Shown here: positions 18,753 to 28,786 of the stretch, piece by piece
Layout: every line of letters starts with the position of its first letter
Numbering within the stretch: the stretch's first letter is position 1
NCBI GenBank assembly: GCA_022599775.1
Contig: JAHZLQ010000017.1
Span: 1 to 64,000 of the forward strand
Direction: 5' to 3'
Source of the DNA: Gammaproteobacteria bacterium
GTDB lineage: Bacteria > Pseudomonadota > Gammaproteobacteria > Nevskiales > Nevskiaceae
DNA: 64,000 nucleotides
Notes under the pieces: model-generated
Seen by the model: the letters and a program-made list of their open reading frames with translations, nothing else
What the model was told of the DNA's origin: nothing
The model's database searches: none
Position numbers and translations under genes: made by a program

Positions 18753-19313
18753 ATGAACAGTCAAACACTTGCCGACGAGTCCAAAATCATCGCGGAAACC
18801 CGCCAGTGGCTGGAGCGTGCGGTGATCGGCTTGAATCTCTGCCCCTTCGCCAAAGCGCCGTATGCGCGCGGCCAGCTGCGCATTCAGGTCTGTGCGGCCC
18901 GAAATACCGATGATCTGCTGGATGCACTGCAAGCCGAGCTGCTGCTGCTGCGCGACACGCCGAGCGATGAGATCGAGACCACCCTGCTCGTGCATCCGGC
19001 CGTACTTGCTGATTTTCTCGACTACAACGACTTTCTGGACGCCGCCGACGCCGAGCTGCTTGCAAACGGACTGGAGGGCGAAATCCAGATCGCGAGCTTT
19101 CATCCCGCGTATTGCTTCGCCGACAGCGAACCCGAGGACGTCGGCAACTTCACCAACCGCTCGCCGTACCCGATGCTGCATCTGCTGCGCGAATCCAGCG
19201 TCGAGCGCGCGGTCGGCTCGCTGGACGATCCGGACGCCGTCTATCAACGCAACATCGAAGTCCTGCGCCGTCTCGGCGACACCGGCTGGCGGGCGCTGTG
19301 GGATGAGGCCTGA
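18753..19313 (+). CDS. DUF1415 family protein
   Basis: 186 residues. The family signature is near the N-terminus: 'WLERAVIGLNLCPFAKAPY', where the Cys-Pro-Phe-Ala is conserved. Other conserved pieces are 'IQIASFHPAYCFADSEPEDVGNFTNRSPYPMLHLLRE' (given here only as a position, about residues 112-148) and the C-terminal 'LGDTGWRALWDE'. No activity is established for DUF1415. The ATG at 18753 is the first that gives the family N-terminus; reading frame continues open upstream opposite the acyl-CoA dehydrogenase but that is antisense. Convergent with the Nudix fusion gene. Confidence 0.85.
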   Translation: MNSQTLADESKIIAETRQWLERAVIGLNLCPFAKAPYARGQLRIQVCAARNTDDLLDALQAELLLLRDTPSDEIETTLLVHPAVLADFLDYNDFLDAADAELLANGLEGEIQIASFHPAYCFADSEPEDVGNFTNRSPYPMLHLLRESSVERAVGSLDDPDAVYQRNIEVLRRLGDTGWRALWDEA

Positions 19314-19358
19314 GCGTTCAGCAGCAAAAGCGGGGGCGAGATCGAATTTAAGCAACCG

Positions 19359-20312
19359 CTACTTGCCATCGAACCACGCGGAGATGCCGGCCACGCCCTG
19401 GGCACCGGCCCGCCAGGCTTCCGTGAGCTGCGGCGGCCCCACGCCGCCGATCGCGTAGACCGGCAGGCCCGCGTTGGCCGCAAGCGCGCCGAAGGCGGAC
19501 CAGCCCAGCGTCGGCGCCAAGGGATGACTGGGCGTCGGCTGAACCGGCCCCAGCACCGCGGCATCGAAGCCGAGTTCACGCGCACGCGCCAGCGATTTCG
19601 CGTCATGGCAGGACGCCAGGACCCATGCCAGCGGCACCGACGGTCTCCGATCAAGCTGGAACAAACTCGCCTCGCTGGCATGCCAGCCCGCACCCAGGGC
19701 CCCGGACAGAGCGGGATCACGATCCAGAATCAAACGGTCCACAGCCCAGTACCCGGCCACCTGCTCCGCCAGCCGACGGTAGTCGGAGTCGCCAAGAGTG
19801 GGCAGGCGCAGACGCAGCAAGGCATCGGAAGGCAATGAGGGCAGGCGCCGGACGAGTTCGTCCGCATGGATTTTCGGCCGAGTGATCAGGTACCGCGCAG
19901 GCAAGCGCAGGGCCGACAGAATCGGGCCATCCGCCGGCAGCAAGCGATAGTCCCCGAGCCGATCCGGAGCACTCCAGGCCAATGCCTGTTGTTCCAGGGG
20001 CTGCGGTTCACCCAGCCAGTTGTCGACCAGCCAGGTATCGAGCTCGACGGTCTTGTGCGGATAGTCGTGCCGCAACACGATCAGGCGCCGCGCCGATTGC
20101 ACTCGAACTCCGAGTTCCTCATGAAGCTCACGGTGCAGGGCCTGCTCCACGGATTCAGCGGCCTCGATCTTGCCGCCCGGAAATTCCCACCAGCCGGCCG
20201 CCTCCTTGCCATCGGGACGCTGCGCAATCAGCACCTCGCCGTTGCGGCGGCGCAGGACTCCGACGGCGATACGGACAATCTTGCGAGCCGAATCAGGTCC
20301 GGTACTCGGCAT
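19359..20312 (-). CDS. Nudix hydrolase (MutT-like) fused to TenI/thiamine-phosphate-synthase-like domain
   Basis: About 317 residues. The N-terminal Nudix domain has the box 'GGKIEAAESVEQALHRELHEEL' region at about 36-58 (Gx5Ex7REUxEExGU, REL-HEEL present), the MutT layout that removes 8-oxo-dGTP from the nucleotide pool. A linker leads to a TIM-barrel domain of the TenI/ThiE family (about 135-317, ending 'PVYAIGGVGPPQLTEAWRAGAQGVAGIS'). The fusion is common in gammaproteobacteria next to secA and argJ, where the second domain seems not to be a working thiamine phosphate synthase. The ATG at 20312 overlaps the argJ end by 20 bases, so the two are co-translated. Confidence 0.9.
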   Translation of the reverse strand: MPSTGPDSARKIVRIAVGVLRRRNGEVLIAQRPDGKEAAGWWEFPGGKIEAAESVEQALHRELHEELGVRVQSARRLIVLRHDYPHKTVELDTWLVDNWLGEPQPLEQQALAWSAPDRLGDYRLLPADGPILSALRLPARYLITRPKIHADELVRRLPSLPSDALLRLRLPTLGDSDYRRLAEQVAGYWAVDRLILDRDPALSGALGAGWHASEASLFQLDRRPSVPLAWVLASCHDAKSLARARELGFDAAVLGPVQPTPSHPLAPTLGWSAFGALAANAGLPVYAIGGVGPPQLTEAWRAGAQGVAGISAWFDGK

Positions 20313-21504
20313 TGATGCGCACGTAGTCGTAGCTGAAATCGCAGGTCCAGATGGTGACGCCGGCTTCGCCACGCCCGAGATCGATCTGAATACTGAATTC
20401 CGGGCGCGCGAATACGGCCGCGCCCAGTTCCTCGCGATAGGACACAGCCGGCGCACCGTCCTCGATCAGCAGGACTTCATCGATCGCGATGCGGATACGC
20501 GACACATCGAGCGCCGGGACTCCGCTGCGCCCCACGGCGGCGAGAATCCGGCCCCAGTTGGCGTCGCCGGCGAAACAGGCGGTCTTGACCAGCGGCGAAT
20601 GCGCCACGGCATCCGCCGCCAGACGTGCCTCGGCCTCGCTGCCGGCGCCGGAGACGGCGATGGTGATGAAACGCGTGGCGCCTTCGCCGTCGCGCACGAT
20701 GGCTTGTGCCAGTTCGAGGCAAACCTCGCGTACTGCCGCAGCGACCGTCTCGAAGGCCGCATCGCCGACTTCGATGGTATCGCCGGCCGCCCCGGTGGCG
20801 AACAGCATCGCCGAGTCATTGGTCGAGGTGTCGCCGTCCACGGTGATGCAGTTGAACGAGACCTCGACCGCATCGCGCAGGCAACGCTCGGTCGCAGCGG
20901 GGCTGAGCTTGGCATCGGTGCCGACGAAAGCCAGCATGGTCGCCATGTCCGGCCGGATCATGCCGGCACCCTTGGAGATACCAGTCACGGTGACGGTTTC
21001 GCCGTTGATCTGCACTTCGCGACTGGCGCCCTTGGCGACGGTATCGGTGGTCATGATGGCCTCGGCAGCGGCGCGCCAGCCATTGGCATCGAGGGCCGCG
21101 AGCGCATGCGGAATCGCGGTTTCGATCTTCTGCACCGGCAGGGCCTGCCCGATCACGCCGGTCGAGAACGGCAGCACCGCACCGCCGCCCAGCGTCTGAG
21201 AGGCGAAGTCGGCGGTCGCGCGCGCGGCGTCCATTCCGGCCTCGCCGGTACCGGCGTTGGCGTTGCCGCTGTTGACCAGCAATCCGCGCACGGCCTGGGT
21301 GCCGGCCAGAATCTCCCGACACAGCAGCACCGGTGCGGCGCAGAAGGCATTGCGCGTGAACACGCCGGCGACCGTGCTGCCCTCAGCCAGTTCGATCAGC
21401 AGCAGGTCTTGCCGGCCCGGCTTCTTGATCGCCGCCTCGGCGGTGCCGAGCCGTACGCCCGCCACCGGCAGCAGCGACTCTGGAGGTTTCAGGTTGACGG
21501 CCAT
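20293..21504 (-). CDS. argJ: ArgJ, ornithine/glutamate N-acetyltransferase
   Basis: About 403 residues. ArgJ transfers the acetyl group of N-acetylornithine to glutamate, the cyclic arginine route. It is made as a precursor that cleaves itself before a threonine; the site is 'GMIRPDMATMLAF', with the Thr of ATML as N-terminal nucleophile of the beta chain. The oxyanion-type motif 'GNANAGTGEAG' and 'DGDTSTNDSAMLFATG' are also conserved. The presence of argE (59.2 kb) in the same genome means both cyclic and linear deacetylation enzymes exist, or ArgE has another acyl substrate. The start at 21504 fits the family, 13 codons inside a longer frame. Confidence 0.93.
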   Translation of the reverse strand: MAVNLKPPESLLPVAGVRLGTAEAAIKKPGRQDLLLIELAEGSTVAGVFTRNAFCAAPVLLCREILAGTQAVRGLLVNSGNANAGTGEAGMDAARATADFASQTLGGGAVLPFSTGVIGQALPVQKIETAIPHALAALDANGWRAAAEAIMTTDTVAKGASREVQINGETVTVTGISKGAGMIRPDMATMLAFVGTDAKLSPAATERCLRDAVEVSFNCITVDGDTSTNDSAMLFATGAAGDTIEVGDAAFETVAAAVREVCLELAQAIVRDGEGATRFITIAVSGAGSEAEARLAADAVAHSPLVKTACFAGDANWGRILAAVGRSGVPALDVSRIRIAIDEVLLIEDGAPAVSYREELGAAVFARPEFSIQIDLGRGEAGVTIWTCDFSYDYVRINAEYRT

Positions 21505-21524
21505 CTCGGATTCCTTATGACCTG

Positions 21525-21821
21525 TTATGTCCGCTTCCGCCACTGCACTGGATCGCGATTGCCGTGAAATACCGACAGGACGATGATGCAGTCGGCTTCA
21601 AGCCGGAAATAGACGATGTACGGAAAGCGGCGGGCCACGATCCGGCGAACGCTTTTGTACACGGGAGCGCAAATCTGCGGCTTCGACGCAGCCACCTCCA
21701 GACAGCGCTCGATCTCAGCAATGAACTGGACACCGAGATCCGGGCGCTGCGCTTCGTACCGGACAGCGGCTTCTGTGAATTCCTCACGCGCTGCCCGATA
21801 AAACCTGACCGCCAGCGTCAT
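21525..21821 (-). CDS. ParE/RelE-type toxin
   Basis: 98 residues of the ParE/RelE toxin superfamily: 'FYRAAREEFTEAAVRYEAQRPDLG' is the usual N-terminal helical hairpin, and 'RRFPYIVYFRLEADCIIVLSVFHGNRDP' (about residues 64-91) is the C-terminal sheet with the typical 'YR/FR...V.AVFH..RDP' ending. The start codon overlaps the antitoxin stop by four bases (ATGA), as in most such pairs. ParE members poison gyrase while RelE members cut mRNA, and the sequence does not decide which. Confidence 0.85.
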   Translation of the reverse strand: MTLAVRFYRAAREEFTEAAVRYEAQRPDLGVQFIAEIERCLEVAASKPQICAPVYKSVRRIVARRFPYIVYFRLEADCIIVLSVFHGNRDPVQWRKRT

Positions 21822-22036
21822 CGCCCGATACGAACCAGCGCGGACGCTTTCACCTCACCCCAGGGGGAAACATCGTCCGGATTCGCGTCGAGATCGTTCA
21901 TCCGGCGGTCAAGCTCGTCCTTTTGAGATGTGGTCAGCGGAACCGTATGCGAAATGCTGTCCCACAAGGCTTCCACCAGTGCCAACTGGTCCTCAAGCGG
22001 CAGCATCCGGGCTTGTTCAAGAAGCGGCGTTTCCAT
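21818..22036 (-). CDS. Addiction-module antitoxin
   Basis: 72 residues of the 'putative addiction module component' family that pairs with ParE-like toxins. Typical features are 'ARMLPLEDQLALVEALWDSI' at the N-terminus, and 'LDRRMNDLDANPDDVSPWGEV' near the end, where the Asp-x-Pro...PWxEV pattern contacts the toxin. It is followed by the toxin in a four-base overlap. The pair sits between secA (33 bases upstream on the same strand) and argJ, an order in which these two are often adjacent, so the module looks inserted. Confidence 0.85.
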   Translation of the reverse strand: METPLLEQARMLPLEDQLALVEALWDSISHTVPLTTSQKDELDRRMNDLDANPDDVSPWGEVKASALVRIGR

Positions 22037-22069
22037 GTAGGCGAGTATAGCGCCGCTCGAAAACAGACC

Positions 22070-24835
22070 TCAGTCCAGCTTGCCGTGACACTGCTTGAAC
22101 TTCTTGCCGGAGCCGCAGGGACAGGGATCATTGCGGCCCACCTTGGGCATCTCGCGCACCACGGTTTCCGGCTTCGGCTGAGCGCGTGGCGGCGCCACGT
22201 TGAGCGGCCGGCCGCCGGCCGCTGCGGGCGGCGCCGCCGGCGGTGGCGGCGCCTCGCCTTCGCTCTGCGAGAACGAGGGTGCCTCGGCGTGCTGCATGAC
22301 GATCTGCTTGGGCGCCTGACGCTGCGCTTCCACGGCCTCGACTTCGGCCTCGGTCTGAATCTGGACCTTGGCGAGTATCGTGATCACTTCATGCTTGAAG
22401 CGCGACAGCATATCGTTGAACAGGGTGAACGCCTCGCGCTTGAACTCCTGCTTGGGGTCACGCTGCGCATAGGCGCGCAGGTTGATGCCCTGACGCAGGA
22501 AGTCCATCGCCGCCAGATGCTCGCGCCACAGACGATCGAGCACATTCAGCGAAATCGCCTTCTCGAAATGCTCCAGCACCGCCGCGCCGACGCGTTCCTT
22601 CTTGGCGACGTAGGCCTCATCGATCATCTTCGCGAGGCGTTCGCGCAGGCCCTGCTCGTTGAGGGACTTTTCCTCGTCGAGCCACTTCTGGATCGGAACC
22701 TCCAGCTGGAAGTCGCGCTGCATGGCTTCTTCGAGGCCCGCCTTGTCCCACAGGTCCTCGATGCTCTGCGGCGGGATGTAGGCGTCGATGACGGCATTGC
22801 TGACGTCCTCGCGAATCTCGTCGATCATCGGCGAGACACGATCCGCCGACATCAGCTCATCGCGCAGTTCATAGACCACCTTGCGCTGGTCGTTGGCGAC
22901 GTTGTCATAGTCGAGCAGGTGCTTGCGGATGTCGAAGTTGTGCGCCTCGACCTTGCGCTGCGCGGTTTCGATGGCTCGCGTCACCCACTTGTGCTCGATC
23001 GCCTCGCCTTCCTGCATGCCGAGGCGTTGCAGCATCGCGCGCATGCGCGGCGGCGTGAAGATGCGCATCAGCGTATCTTCCAGCGACAGGTAGAAACTCG
23101 ACGCGCCAGGATCGCCCTGACGACCCGAGCGACCGCGCAGCTGATTGTCGATGCGCCGTGACTCGTGCCGCTCGGAGCCGATCACGCACAGGCCGCCGGC
23201 CGCCAGCGCCTTGTCGTGACTGATTTTCCAGTCGGCCTTGATCCGCTCTCGCGCCGCCACATCGTCTTCCGGCACCTTGGCCAGTTCGGCCTCGAGGCTG
23301 CCACCGAGCACGATGTCGGTGCCGCGGCCGGCCATGTTGGTGGCGATCGTCACCGAGCCCGGGCGACCGGCCTGGGCGATGATCTCGGCTTCGCGCTCGT
23401 GCTGCTTGGCGTTGAGCACTTCGTGGCGAATGTTGTTCTGGTTCAGCAGTTGCGACAGCAGTTCCGAAGTTTCGATCGAGGCGGTGCCGACCAGCACCGG
23501 CTGCTCCCGCTTGGATGCGTCGACGATCTGCTCGACCACGGCATTGAATTTCTCGCGCGCGGTCATGAACACCAGGTCGCCATCATCCTTGCGCGCCATC
23601 GGCCGGTTCGGCGGAATCACCACGACTTCGAGGTTGTAGATCGTCTGGAACTCGTAGGCTTCGGTATCGGCCGTGCCGGTCATGCCGGACAGCTTCTCGT
23701 ACAGCCGGAAATAGTTCTGGAACGTGATCGAGGCCAGTGTCTGGTTTTCCTGCTGGATCGGCACGCCTTCCTTGGCCTCGATCGCCTGATGCAGGCCGTC
23801 GGACCAGCGCCGGCCGGCCATCATGCGGCCGGTGAATTCGTCGATGATGATCACCTGGCCGTTACGCACGATGTATTCGACGTCGCGCTTGTACAGCAGG
23901 TGCGCACGCAGCGCGGCATTGAGGTGATGCATCAGCACGATATGCTGGGCGTCGTAGAGGCTTTCGCCCTCGCCGAGCAGACCGGCCTCCTGCATCAATT
24001 CCTCGACGTGCTCGAAGCCTTCCTCGGTGAGGTGGACCTGCTTGCCCTTCTCGTCCACGGAGTAGTCGCCGGGGCCTTCCTCCTCTTCCTGCTTCGTCAG
24101 GCGCGGCACCAGCACGTTGATCTTGACGTAGAGGTCCGGCTTGTCGTCGGTCGGCCCCGAAATGATCAATGGCGTGCGCGCCTCGTCGATCAGAATCGAA
24201 TCGACCTCGTCGATGATCGCGAAGGCGTGGCCACGCTGCGCCTTGTCTTCCGTGCGAAACGCCATGTTGTCGCGCAGGTAATCGAAGCCCAGCTCGTTGT
24301 TGGTCGCGTAGGTGATGTCGGCCTGATAGGCCTCACGCTTTTCGGTGGCGGGCTGATTGGGCACCACCACACCCACGGTCATGCCAAGGAAGCGGTAGAT
24401 GCGTCCCATCCACTCGGAATCGCGCCGCGCCAGATAGTCGTTGACGGTGACGATATGCACGCCCTTGCCGGGCAGCGCATTGAGATAGGCCGCGAGCGTG
24501 GCGACCAGGGTCTTGCCTTCACCGGTCTTCATTTCGGCGATCTTGCCGGCGTGCATGATCGCGCCGCCGATCAGCTGTACGTCGAAATGGCGCATGCCGA
24601 GCACGCGCTTGCCGGCCTCGCGGACCACCGCGAAGGCCTCCGGCATGATCTGGTCGAGGGTCTCGCCCTTGGCCAGCCGTTCGCGGAAGTAGGGCGTCTT
24701 GGCGGCGAGCGCCTCGTCGCTGAGCGCGCTCATTTCGGCATCGAGCGCATTGACCTGGGCGACCAGGCTGTCGAGCCCCTTGAGAATGCGTTGATTCCGG
24801 CTGCCGAAGACGCGCGCCAGTAAATTATTCAACAT
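22070..24835 (-). CDS. secA: SecA, preprotein translocase ATPase
   Basis: 921 residues, normal for gammaproteobacterial SecA. It drives proteins through SecYEG at the inner membrane. Seen in order: N-terminal [13 protein letters not shown], Walker A 'MKTGEGKT' (about 102-109), preprotein cross-linking domain, DEAD-type Walker B '[17 protein letters not shown]', NBD2 with '[14 protein letters not shown]', '[16 protein letters not shown]', the helical scaffold, a Pro/Ala linker, and the C-terminal zinc motif '[13 protein letters not shown]' that binds SecB and phospholipid. All catalytic motifs are intact. No secM-like leader precedes it; a membrane M23 peptidase gene lies upstream instead. Confidence 0.97.
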   Translation of the reverse strand: MLNNLLARVFGSRNQRILKGLDSLVAQVNALDAEMSALSDEALAAKTPYFRERLAKGETLDQIMPEAFAVVREAGKRVLGMRHFDVQLIGGAIMHAGKIAEMKTGEGKTLVATLAAYLNALPGKGVHIVTVNDYLARRDSEWMGRIYRFLGMTVGVVVPNQPATEKREAYQADITYATNNELGFDYLRDNMAFRTEDKAQRGHAFAIIDEVDSILIDEARTPLIISGPTDDKPDLYVKINVLVPRLTKQEEEEGPGDYSVDEKGKQVHLTEEGFEHVEELMQEAGLLGEGESLYDAQHIVLMHHLNAALRAHLLYKRDVEYIVRNGQVIIIDEFTGRMMAGRRWSDGLHQAIEAKEGVPIQQENQTLASITFQNYFRLYEKLSGMTGTADTEAYEFQTIYNLEVVVIPPNRPMARKDDGDLVFMTAREKFNAVVEQIVDASKREQPVLVGTASIETSELLSQLLNQNNIRHEVLNAKQHEREAEIIAQAGRPGSVTIATNMAGRGTDIVLGGSLEAELAKVPEDDVAARERIKADWKISHDKALAAGGLCVIGSERHESRRIDNQLRGRSGRQGDPGASSFYLSLEDTLMRIFTPPRMRAMLQRLGMQEGEAIEHKWVTRAIETAQRKVEAHNFDIRKHLLDYDNVANDQRKVVYELRDELMSADRVSPMIDEIREDVSNAVIDAYIPPQSIEDLWDKAGLEEAMQRDFQLEVPIQKWLDEEKSLNEQGLRERLAKMIDEAYVAKKERVGAAVLEHFEKAISLNVLDRLWREHLAAMDFLRQGINLRAYAQRDPKQEFKREAFTLFNDMLSRFKHEVITILAKVQIQTEAEVEAVEAQRQAPKQIVMQHAEAPSFSQSEGEAPPPPAAPPAAAGGRPLNVAPPRAQPKPETVVREMPKVGRNDPCPCGSGKKFKQCHGKLD

Positions 24836-24961
24836 GACCGATCGATGATGCGCGCACCCTCGGGCACGCGTAGGGCGCCTAAGGGCGCCAGGGGCCGCGT
24901 ATTATGCCGTCGAACGCCCCAAGCAGTAACTGCCCGTGCCCCCCAGGACCCCCGACGACGC

Positions 24962-25891
24962 CTAGCGCGACGCTCGAATGTACTGACTGGGGTTGACCAC
25001 GCGTCCGTTCAAGAGCACCTCGAAATGAACGTGCGGGCCGGTGGAACGCCCGGTGGAACCCAGCGCGGCCACGGACTGGCCCTTCTTCACGCGGTCGCCC
25101 ACCTTCACGTACACCGACTTGTTGTGGCCGTAACGGGTCACGTAGCCGTTGCCGTGATTGATCTCGACGAGGTTCCCGTAACCGAAGCGCGGACCCGCGT
25201 AGGAAATCACACCGGAGGCGGCGGCCAGCACATCGCTGCCTTCCTTGCCGGCGAAGTCCACGCCCTGATGATAGGTGCGACGGCCAGTGAACGGATCGGT
25301 GCGCGCGCCGAACACCGAGGAAATCCAGCCCTTGGCGATCGGCCAGCCGGACGGGCGGACTTCCTTCTGCAGGCGACTGGCCAATAGCAGGTCTTCGAGC
25401 ACCCGCATCTGGCGCTCGCGATCGTCGAGCTGACGCTGGACCGCGTCGAGCTGGGTGATCATCGACGAGGCGTTGATGAAGTCACCGGCCGCTTCGGTTT
25501 CGGGTCCACCGATCGGCGGCGGGGTACTGAAGTCGAATTCGCCGCTGTCGAGGTCGGCGATCTCGGTGAGCCGCTGCCCGGCAGCGTCCAATCGCATCAT
25601 CTGCGCCTGCAGCTGACCGAGGCGGCGTGCGATCGCGTGCGTATTGTCGAGCACGTACTCGCGGGTCTTTTCGAGCTGGGAGCGCTGATCGGCGATGTCA
25701 TCGGCCCAGACACTGGCGATTTCGGTCGCCTGGTTCTTGCCGCCGCCGCCGAGCTGGGATCCGGCGACGAAGGAGCCGACCATCAGGGCGACCAGCAACA
25801 GCGCCATCGGACCCCAAATGATCGCGCCGCGCGCGCCCAGATTGAATCGCCAGGTTCGCCCGCGATTGTGATTGACTACAATAATATCCAT
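24962..25891 (-). CDS. M23 family metallopeptidase (LytM domain), membrane anchored
   Basis: 309 residues. A cytoplasmic basic start (MDIIVVNHNRGRTWRFNL), one transmembrane helix (about 28-46), a periplasmic coiled coil (about 60-185), then a LytM/M23 domain (about 195-300). Zinc-site motifs are HxxxD in 'YHQGVDFAG' and HxH in 'GPHVHFEVLL', so it should be an active peptidoglycan endopeptidase. The gene stands upstream of secA as in Pseudomonas-type gammaproteobacteria. It is divergent from the DciA-like gene with only 29 bases between starts. Confidence 0.92.
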   Translation of the reverse strand: MDIIVVNHNRGRTWRFNLGARGAIIWGPMALLLVALMVGSFVAGSQLGGGGKNQATEIASVWADDIADQRSQLEKTREYVLDNTHAIARRLGQLQAQMMRLDAAGQRLTEIADLDSGEFDFSTPPPIGGPETEAAGDFINASSMITQLDAVQRQLDDRERQMRVLEDLLLASRLQKEVRPSGWPIAKGWISSVFGARTDPFTGRRTYHQGVDFAGKEGSDVLAAASGVISYAGPRFGYGNLVEINHGNGYVTRYGHNKSVYVKVGDRVKKGQSVAALGSTGRSTGPHVHFEVLLNGRVVNPSQYIRASR

Positions 25892-25920
25892 GCCGTCCCG
25901 AATGCGGCCCCGAGCCCTGA

Positions 25921-26232
25921 ATGTCTGACCTTTTCCGACCGTTGTCCCAACTGCTCGACGGTCACCCCACCACTGTTCGGTCGGTTCTTGCCCGCGCCCA
26001 ATATCTGCGCGGCATACAAGACGCGATCCGCGAACACCTGGCGGCGCCCTGGTCGCATTCCGTCCGAGTCGCCAATCTGCGCGGCCGCAAACTGATCCTC
26101 TACACCGACAATGCCTCGGCGCTGAATCAGATGCGTTTCCGAACAGACGAGCTTTTGGCGTTTCTTCAAGAACGCTTCGGTACGACTTTCCGGCAGATCG
26201 AGATTAAAGTTCGACCGGCCGCCCCAAGTTAG
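25921..26232 (+). CDS. DUF721 (DciA-like) protein
   Basis: 103 residues of the DUF721/DciA family: 'LRPLSQLL'-type helix at the start, 'VRVANLRGRKLILYTDNASALNQMRFRTDELLAFL' (about residues 48-82) forming the KH-like domain. DciA helps load the replicative helicase DnaB in bacteria that lack DnaC; this is established for the family, while its role here is inferred. The protein lacks the long disordered tail of some DciA proteins. Its place between lpxC and the M23/secA pair is conserved in many gammaproteobacteria. Confidence 0.82.
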   Translation: MSDLFRPLSQLLDGHPTTVRSVLARAQYLRGIQDAIREHLAAPWSHSVRVANLRGRKLILYTDNASALNQMRFRTDELLAFLQERFGTTFRQIEIKVRPAAPS

Positions 26233-26311
26233 TCCGAGTCTACACGCGCCGAAATGGTGCACACAAGGACAAATTCAGCCGCCGACTGTGCAAAAATCAC
26301 CGGTCGTCGCC

Positions 26312-27226
26312 TCAGGCGGCTGCCGGCATTCCCTGCATGTACGTGATCGGCGCCCGCGCCGGGTCATCGAAGCTGACGATTTCCCAGGACGCCGGATCAT
26401 TCAGCAACTTGCGCGCCAGTTTGTTGTTGAGCTCGTGACCGGACTTGTGCGCCGAGTAGGCGCCGATCAGGCTGTGCCCGAGCAGATACAGATCACCGAT
26501 CGCATCGAGAATCTTGTGACGCACGAATTCGTCGTCATAGCGCAGCCCCTCGTTGTTGAGTACGCGGAACTCGTCGAGCACCACGGCATTGTCGAGGCTG
26601 CCGCCCAAGGCCAGATTGCGTGAACGCATGAATTCGACATCACGCATGAATCCGAAGGTGCGCGCCCGCGAAACCTCTCGCACGAAACTGGTCGTGGAAA
26701 AGTCCATGACCGCGCTCTGCCCGCTTGAGCGCACTACCGGATGCTTGAAGTCGATGCCGAAGGACAGACGAAAACCGTCGTACGGCTCCAGCCGCGCCAT
26801 CTTGTCGCCTTCCTGCACCTGCACCGGCTGCTTCACGCGGATGAATTTCTTGGCGGCGTCCTGCTCGTGGATGCCGGCCGACTGGATCAGGAACACGAAC
26901 GGACCGGCGCTGCCATCCATGATCGGCACTTCGGCGGCGGACAGCTCGACGATCGCGTTGTCGATACCCAGGCCGGCCAAGGCCGACAGCAAGTGCTCGA
27001 CCGTCTGGATCTTGACCGTGTCCTGAATCAGACAGGTGCAAAGTTGGGTGTCGCCGACCAGATCGGCCCGTGCCGGGACTTCCACGGAAGTATCCTGATC
27101 AAGGCGGCGAAACACGATGCCGGTATCGGGGCCGGCCGGCAGCAGGGACATATAGACCTTGCGACCACTATGCAGACCCACGCCAGTGGCGCGGATGGGT
27201 TGGCGCAATGTGCGCTGCTTGAGCAT
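26312..27226 (-). CDS. lpxC: LpxC, UDP-3-O-acyl-N-acetylglucosamine deacetylase
   Basis: 304 residues (E. coli 305). It carries out the committed step of lipid A synthesis, removing the acetyl group with a zinc ion. Metal ligands are His78 ('TVEHLLSAL'), His237 and Asp241 ('[11 protein letters not shown]'); His264 ('[10 protein letters not shown]') is the general acid. '[17 protein letters not shown]' at the N-terminus is also conserved. The ATG at 27226 gives exactly the family start; the frame is open upstream but unrelated. It lies 275 bases after ftsZ, enough for its own promoter, so its regulation is probably separate from the division genes. Confidence 0.96.
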   Translation of the reverse strand: MLKQRTLRQPIRATGVGLHSGRKVYMSLLPAGPDTGIVFRRLDQDTSVEVPARADLVGDTQLCTCLIQDTVKIQTVEHLLSALAGLGIDNAIVELSAAEVPIMDGSAGPFVFLIQSAGIHEQDAAKKFIRVKQPVQVQEGDKMARLEPYDGFRLSFGIDFKHPVVRSSGQSAVMDFSTTSFVREVSRARTFGFMRDVEFMRSRNLALGGSLDNAVVLDEFRVLNNEGLRYDDEFVRHKILDAIGDLYLLGHSLIGAYSAHKSGHELNNKLARKLLNDPASWEIVSFDDPARAPITYMQGMPAAA

Positions 27227-27501
27227 CTTCTTGTTCGGGTCCTTCTGATTCGTATGGCGTCGGCAGCCGGTCCTGGTCCGACGCAAACGCCCGGCCTCAG
27301 ATTCCACCGAGCGCTTGAAACGATCGTTCGATCATCATCGGCAGGTCGGGAGACCGGGCACATGCCCAAACCTGCGGTGCATCGAATACGATATCACACG
27401 CACCCGTCTGCAGGCTGAGCGATCGAGGTGCCGGAACCCCGATCGCGCCACCGCTCGACCTACGCTATGCACCGCCGCGCCCCCACGCGGCGAAGCCGAT
27501 G

Positions 27502-28692
27502 TTAGTCCGCCTGATTGCGCAGAAACGCCGGAATGTTGAGGATTTCCTCATCCGGAATCGCCGCCGTGGCGAAGTCGTGGGCCGCGGCCGGCTGACGCCG
27601 GATCACGGTCGGCACGTCGACGGCCGCGGGACGCGGTGATCCGGTCACATCCGGACGCTTGAGCGGCGTGACGACCGTGTTGTGCTGCACGCTGCCTTGC
27701 GGCATCTGCATCTGCGGGACCACGCCGCCGCCCAGACCCGTCGCCACCACCGTCACGCGCAGCTCGCCGTCGAGCGCCTGATCGAGCGAAGTGCCGAACT
27801 TGACGTCGACATCGTCGGAGGCGATCTCCATGACGCGCTTCATCACCCGGTTGATCTCGCCCATCTTCAGCGTGCTGTCGCAGGCCAGGTTGACGAGGAT
27901 GCCACGCGCATTGGACAGCTCGATGTCGTCGAGCAGCGGGCTGGTCAGCGCTTCTTCGACCGCCTGCGAGGCGCGCGCATCGCCGGTGGCCCGGCCCATG
28001 CCCATCATCGCCTTGCCGCGGTTGCGCATCACGGTGCAGACGTCCGCGAAGTCGACGTTGACCATGCCGGGACGCGTGATCAGATCGGAGATGCCCTGCA
28101 CGGCGTTCTGCAGCACGTCGTTGGCCTTGCGGAAGCACTCGTCCATGGTCGCATCGTCACCCAGCACGAGTTGCAGCTTCTCGTTGGGGATGAGGATCAG
28201 CGAGTCGACATGCTTGTGCAGTTCCTCAATGCCGCGCATCGCCGAGGCGCCGCGCTTCTTGCCCTCGAACATGAACGGCTTGGTGACCACCGCCACCGTG
28301 AGGATGTCGAGTTCGCGCGCGATCTCGGCGATCACCGGCGCCGCACCGGTGCCGGTGCCGCCCCCCATGCCGGCGGTGATGAACAGCATGTCGGTGCCGT
28401 CGAGCAGCTCACGGATGCGGTCCTTGTCCTCCAGCGCGGCCGCGCGACCCTTTTCGGGGTCCGAGCCGGCGCCCAGGCCCCGCGTGATCGTCGATCCAAT
28501 CTGAAGGATGTTCTGGGTCTTGCAGCGATCCAGATGTTGACGATCGGTGTTGGAGCAGACGAAGTCCACGCCTTCGATCTCCGCCTCCACCATTTGGTTG
28601 ACGGTATTGCAGCCACCGCCGCCGACACCCACGACACGAATGATGGCGCGATCCGCAGTTTGCCCATCGAGTATTTCGAACATTTCCGGCAT
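27502..28692 (-). CDS. ftsZ: FtsZ, tubulin-like cell division GTPase
   Basis: 396 residues. FtsZ polymerises into the division ring. The GTP site has 'VGVGGGGCNTVNQM' and the tubulin signature 'GMGGGTGTGAAPVIA'; the T7 synergy loop is 'NVDFADVCTVM', which completes the GTPase site of the next subunit. A flexible Pro/Val/Thr-rich linker (about 320-380) precedes the conserved C-terminal peptide 'ILNIPAFLRNQAD', the docking site for FtsA and ZipA. Last gene of the dcw cluster, 94 bases after ftsA. Confidence 0.97.
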   Translation of the reverse strand: MPEMFEILDGQTADRAIIRVVGVGGGGCNTVNQMVEAEIEGVDFVCSNTDRQHLDRCKTQNILQIGSTITRGLGAGSDPEKGRAAALEDKDRIRELLDGTDMLFITAGMGGGTGTGAAPVIAEIARELDILTVAVVTKPFMFEGKKRGASAMRGIEELHKHVDSLILIPNEKLQLVLGDDATMDECFRKANDVLQNAVQGISDLITRPGMVNVDFADVCTVMRNRGKAMMGMGRATGDARASQAVEEALTSPLLDDIELSNARGILVNLACDSTLKMGEINRVMKRVMEIASDDVDVKFGTSLDQALDGELRVTVVATGLGGGVVPQMQMPQGSVQHNTVVTPLKRPDVTGSPRPAAVDVPTVIRRQPAAAHDFATAAIPDEEILNIPAFLRNQAD

Positions 28693-28786
28693 GACAGCCT
28701 CCTTGAATTACCTGAACAGCCCTTTCCAAGCCTTGAAAACGAAGTCGGGTTTGACCCCGCACATGTAAAAGAACGATTTGTCGTTG

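Noticed and set aside
24874..24889. GGCGCC-TAAG-GGCGCC hairpin upstream of secA, considered as a SecM-like regulatory leader
   Set aside because: There is no short reading frame with an arrest sequence beside it, and the stem is only six bases.
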